Positions 5,616-7,184 of a stretch of DNA of 7,184 nucleotides are shown here, piece by piece. The notes under the pieces were generated by a model. That model was not told the DNA's origin. It did not search any database and saw only the letters and a list, made by a program, of their open reading frames with translations. A program made the translations under genes and the position numbers. Origin of the DNA: Candidatus Peregrinibacteria bacterium (GTDB lineage Bacteria > Patescibacteriota > Gracilibacteria > UBA1369 > JACRIC01); assembly GCA_016235915.1 (NCBI GenBank), contig JACRIC010000033.1:1-7184 (forward strand). The letters run 5' to 3'. The first letter of the stretch is position 1. The number at the start of each line of letters is the position of its first letter.

Positions 5616-7184
5616 ATGTCTGTTCAAATAATGAGTCGAAGCGGGTTACAATGTGCCGACATCATCATCAACCATGCTTTTTCTCGCATCAGCGGTCCTC
5701 TGACGTACGCGGTTCCGAAACAGGTAAAAATCGAGAAAGGCTCTCTGGTGCTCGTTCCTTTTCGCAAACAAAAAAAAACCGGCATCGTGATAAAAATACA
5801 CGAAAAAAAACCGGTATTTGCGATAAAAGAAATTGAAAAAACCTGTCTTGAAATGCCGGCGCTCTGGCCATGGCAGATGTCACTTTTTTCATGGATGCAA
5901 GAATATTATTTCAGCGATGCCTATCAAACATTGAAACTTTTTCTGCCTGAAAAAATTGTAAAGGGAAAATTTCCGAAAGCACTCTGTCATTCTGAGCCGC
6001 AGGCGAAGAATCTCACTTCGCATACACTCCGAACAACAACCTCTTTAAATCAAAAAATCACCCTCTTCCATCATTCTCTTTCAGAAAATCGCTTTAAAAA
6101 ATATGCAGAGTGGGCGTTATCCGAATGGAAAAATGGCTACCAAACCCTCGTTCTCACCGCGGAAATGGGCATGGCGCCAAGAATCGCAGAAATATTTCAA
6201 AAATATTTTCAGGAAAAAATCATGATTTTCAAAAGCGATGTATCCGAAAAAGAAAAAGCGGAAATTTGGCTCAAAGCGCAAAACGGAGACACTCCCGTCA
6301 TCATAGGATCCCGAAGCGCACTCTTTCTTCCTTTTCAAAAACTCGGACTTATTATCATGGATCAGGAACATGACTTGATGAGCTATAAACAGGAACAAAC
6401 ACCCCGTTACAACGCAAAAACCATCGCGATGAAAATCACGGAACTCACCGGAGCAAAACTCGTTCTCGCAAGCCATGCGCCATCCATTGACTCGATGTAC
6501 CAATGCAACAGTACAAATGTCATTTTTACCGAAAAGCGAAACATTCCCGACAATGTCATTCCTGACCTGAAGTTCGCCGCGGCGACCGCTCAGGATCAGG
6601 AATCTCCTCAAACGATAAACGCTAGGTATCTTCGCGAAAAAACCGAAGGACCCAAACATTTCACCATCATCGATCTCTGCGACGAAATAAAAAAACATAA
6701 TTTCTCACCAATCAGCGATGGTTTGCGAGAAAAAATGGCACAGACACTCGAAAAAGGCCAACAGATTGTTCTTTTTCTCAATAAAAAAGGGAGCGCGACA
6801 ACCATCGCATGTCGCGAGTGCGGGGAACATCTCCAGTGTAAAAATTGCATCCATCGCACCTCATTTTATCGAACAAAAAATTTACTCAAATGTAATCGAT
6901 GCGGATGGCAAGAACCAGCGCCATTTTGCTGTCCAAACTGCAAAAGCCCTTCTTTGAAAATGCTGGGATTTGGAACGGAAAAACTGGAAAAAGAAGTGCA
7001 AACCCTGTTTCCAAAAGCAAAAACACTTCGGATGGACACGGACGTCCTCAAATCTCAAAAACAATTTTTCGCATTCTACGAACAAATCCAAAAAAAAACA
7101 GCGGACATCATTATTGGAACGCAACTTCTTTTAAAAAAAGAACACTATCCGAATGTCGGGCTTATCGCCGTCATACTCGCCGAC
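5616..7184 (+). CDS. priA: PriA-like primosomal protein N' with degenerate ATPase motifs (3' end cut by window)
   Basis: PriA recognises stalled or collapsed forks and reloads the replicative helicase. The frame is open from ATG 5616 to the window edge, 523 codons (E. coli PriA has 732); ATG 5631 and TTG 5610 are alternative starts. The 3'-DNA-end-binding domain is clear (LTYAVP, then GSLVLVPFRKQKKTGIVIKI, residues 29-61). The helicase core is recognisable: TLVLTAEMGMAPRI (177-190), GSRSALFLPF (231-240), SYKQEQTPRY, FLNKKGSA (387-394), GFGTEKLE (451-458) and GTQ (501-503). The zinc module keeps all eight cysteines (399, 402, 408, 411, 426, 429, 439, 442). But the P-loop stretch reads HHSLSENRFKKY (152-163) with no GxGKT, DEEH is DQEH (249-252), SATPS is SHAPS (286-290) and KGHDFP-like is KKEHYP. 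The winged-helix region before the core appears absent. ATP-driven unwinding is unlikely; DNA binding and protein recruitment could remain. Confidence 0.88.
   Translation, partial: MSVQIMSRSGLQCADIIINHAFSRISGPLTYAVPKQVKIEKGSLVLVPFRKQKKTGIVIKIHEKKPVFAIKEIEKTCLEMPALWPWQMSLFSWMQEYYFSDAYQTLKLFLPEKIVKGKFPKALCHSEPQAKNLTSHTLRTTTSLNQKITLFHHSLSENRFKKYAEWALSEWKNGYQTLVLTAEMGMAPRIAEIFQKYFQEKIMIFKSDVSEKEKAEIWLKAQNGDTPVIIGSRSALFLPFQKLGLIIMDQEHDLMSYKQEQTPRYNAKTIAMKITELTGAKLVLASHAPSIDSMYQCNSTNVIFTEKRNIPDNVIPDLKFAAATAQDQESPQTINARYLREKTEGPKHFTIIDLCDEIKKHNFSPISDGLREKMAQTLEKGQQIVLFLNKKGSATTIACRECGEHLQCKNCIHRTSFYRTKNLLKCNRCGWQEPAPFCCPNCKSPSLKMLGFGTEKLEKEVQTLFPKAKTLRMDTDVLKSQKQFFAFYEQIQKKTADIIIGTQLLLKKEHYPNVGLIAVILAD
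5986..6014. repeat. REP-like hairpin element inside the priA coding sequence
   Basis: ATTCT (5989-5993) pairs with AGAAT (6007-6011) and GCC (5996-5998) with GGC (6002-6004). GA faces GA between the two stems (5994-5995 and 6005-6006), and the apical loop is GCA. The core CTGAGC, 6 bases, CGAAG matches the element at 2013-2032. Flanking bases GTC and CTC resemble a dispersed repeat seen widely in bacterial genomes (from memory). It is read in frame as residues 124-133 of PriA (CHSEPQAKNL), in the linker before the helicase core. Confidence 0.6.

Noticed and set aside
1..7184. UGA recoded as glycine, as in Gracilibacteria/Absconditabacteria
   Set aside because: None of the long genes has an in-frame TGA, glycines are encoded by GGN, and speA ends on TGA right where the protein should end.
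5616..7184. priA as a decayed pseudogene
   Set aside because: The frame is open for 523 codons with conserved zinc cysteines and family motifs between the altered ones, which random decay would not preserve.
1..7184. CRISPR array, phage, insertion sequence or defence system
   Set aside because: No regularly spaced direct repeats, no transposase, integrase or nuclease-like reading frame, and no terminal inverted repeats or target duplications were found.

Overview
The window reads as a bacterial chromosome segment with five protein-coding genes and one tRNA, tightly packed. The longest gap between genes is about 140 bp. The genes are moderately AT-leaning and Shine-Dalgarno sites are weak or absent. 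All five reading frames are long and free of internal TGA, and speA itself ends on TGA, so UGA is a stop here and not glycine. A Patescibacteria/CPR-type organism, possibly Peregrinibacteria-like, would fit three things: a surface protein with SLH domains, a strongly degenerate PriA and small compact enzymes. This placement is an inference of low confidence, because no marker gene settles it.

Layout. (1) 3-893 (+): secF, cut at the window's left edge, followed by a perfect 22-bp palindrome. (2) 984-1056 (+): tRNA-Arg(UCG), with a possible promoter in front and no encoded CCA. (3) 1108-1968 (-) and 2045-3430 (-): speB (agmatinase) downstream of speA (a compact arginine decarboxylase). This two-gene operon would turn arginine into putrescine through agmatine. 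A REP-like hairpin lies in the 76-bp gap between the two genes. (4) 3506-3540: a convincing intrinsic terminator on the minus strand. (5) 3572-5551 (-): a secreted protein with a signal peptide and three C-terminal SLH repeats. (6) 5616 to the window end (+): priA, divergent from the SLH gene across 64 bp and cut at the right edge. This priA reading frame has no stop inside the window.

The most interesting feature is PriA. It aligns along its visible length with primosomal protein N' and keeps all eight zinc-binding cysteines. However, the P-loop is gone, the DEEH box reads DQEH, the SATPS motif reads SHAPS, and the winged-helix plus LTxxQ region seems to be missing. Where that region should be, the gene carries a coding copy of a hairpin repeat. 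That repeat has the same core (CTGAGC, 5 or 6 bases, CGAAG, with GA facing GA in the stem) as the element between speA and speB. The protein is therefore probably a replication-restart or structural factor without ATP-driven helicase activity.

Apart from speA-speB, the genes are functionally unrelated: protein export, translation, polyamine synthesis, cell surface and replication restart.
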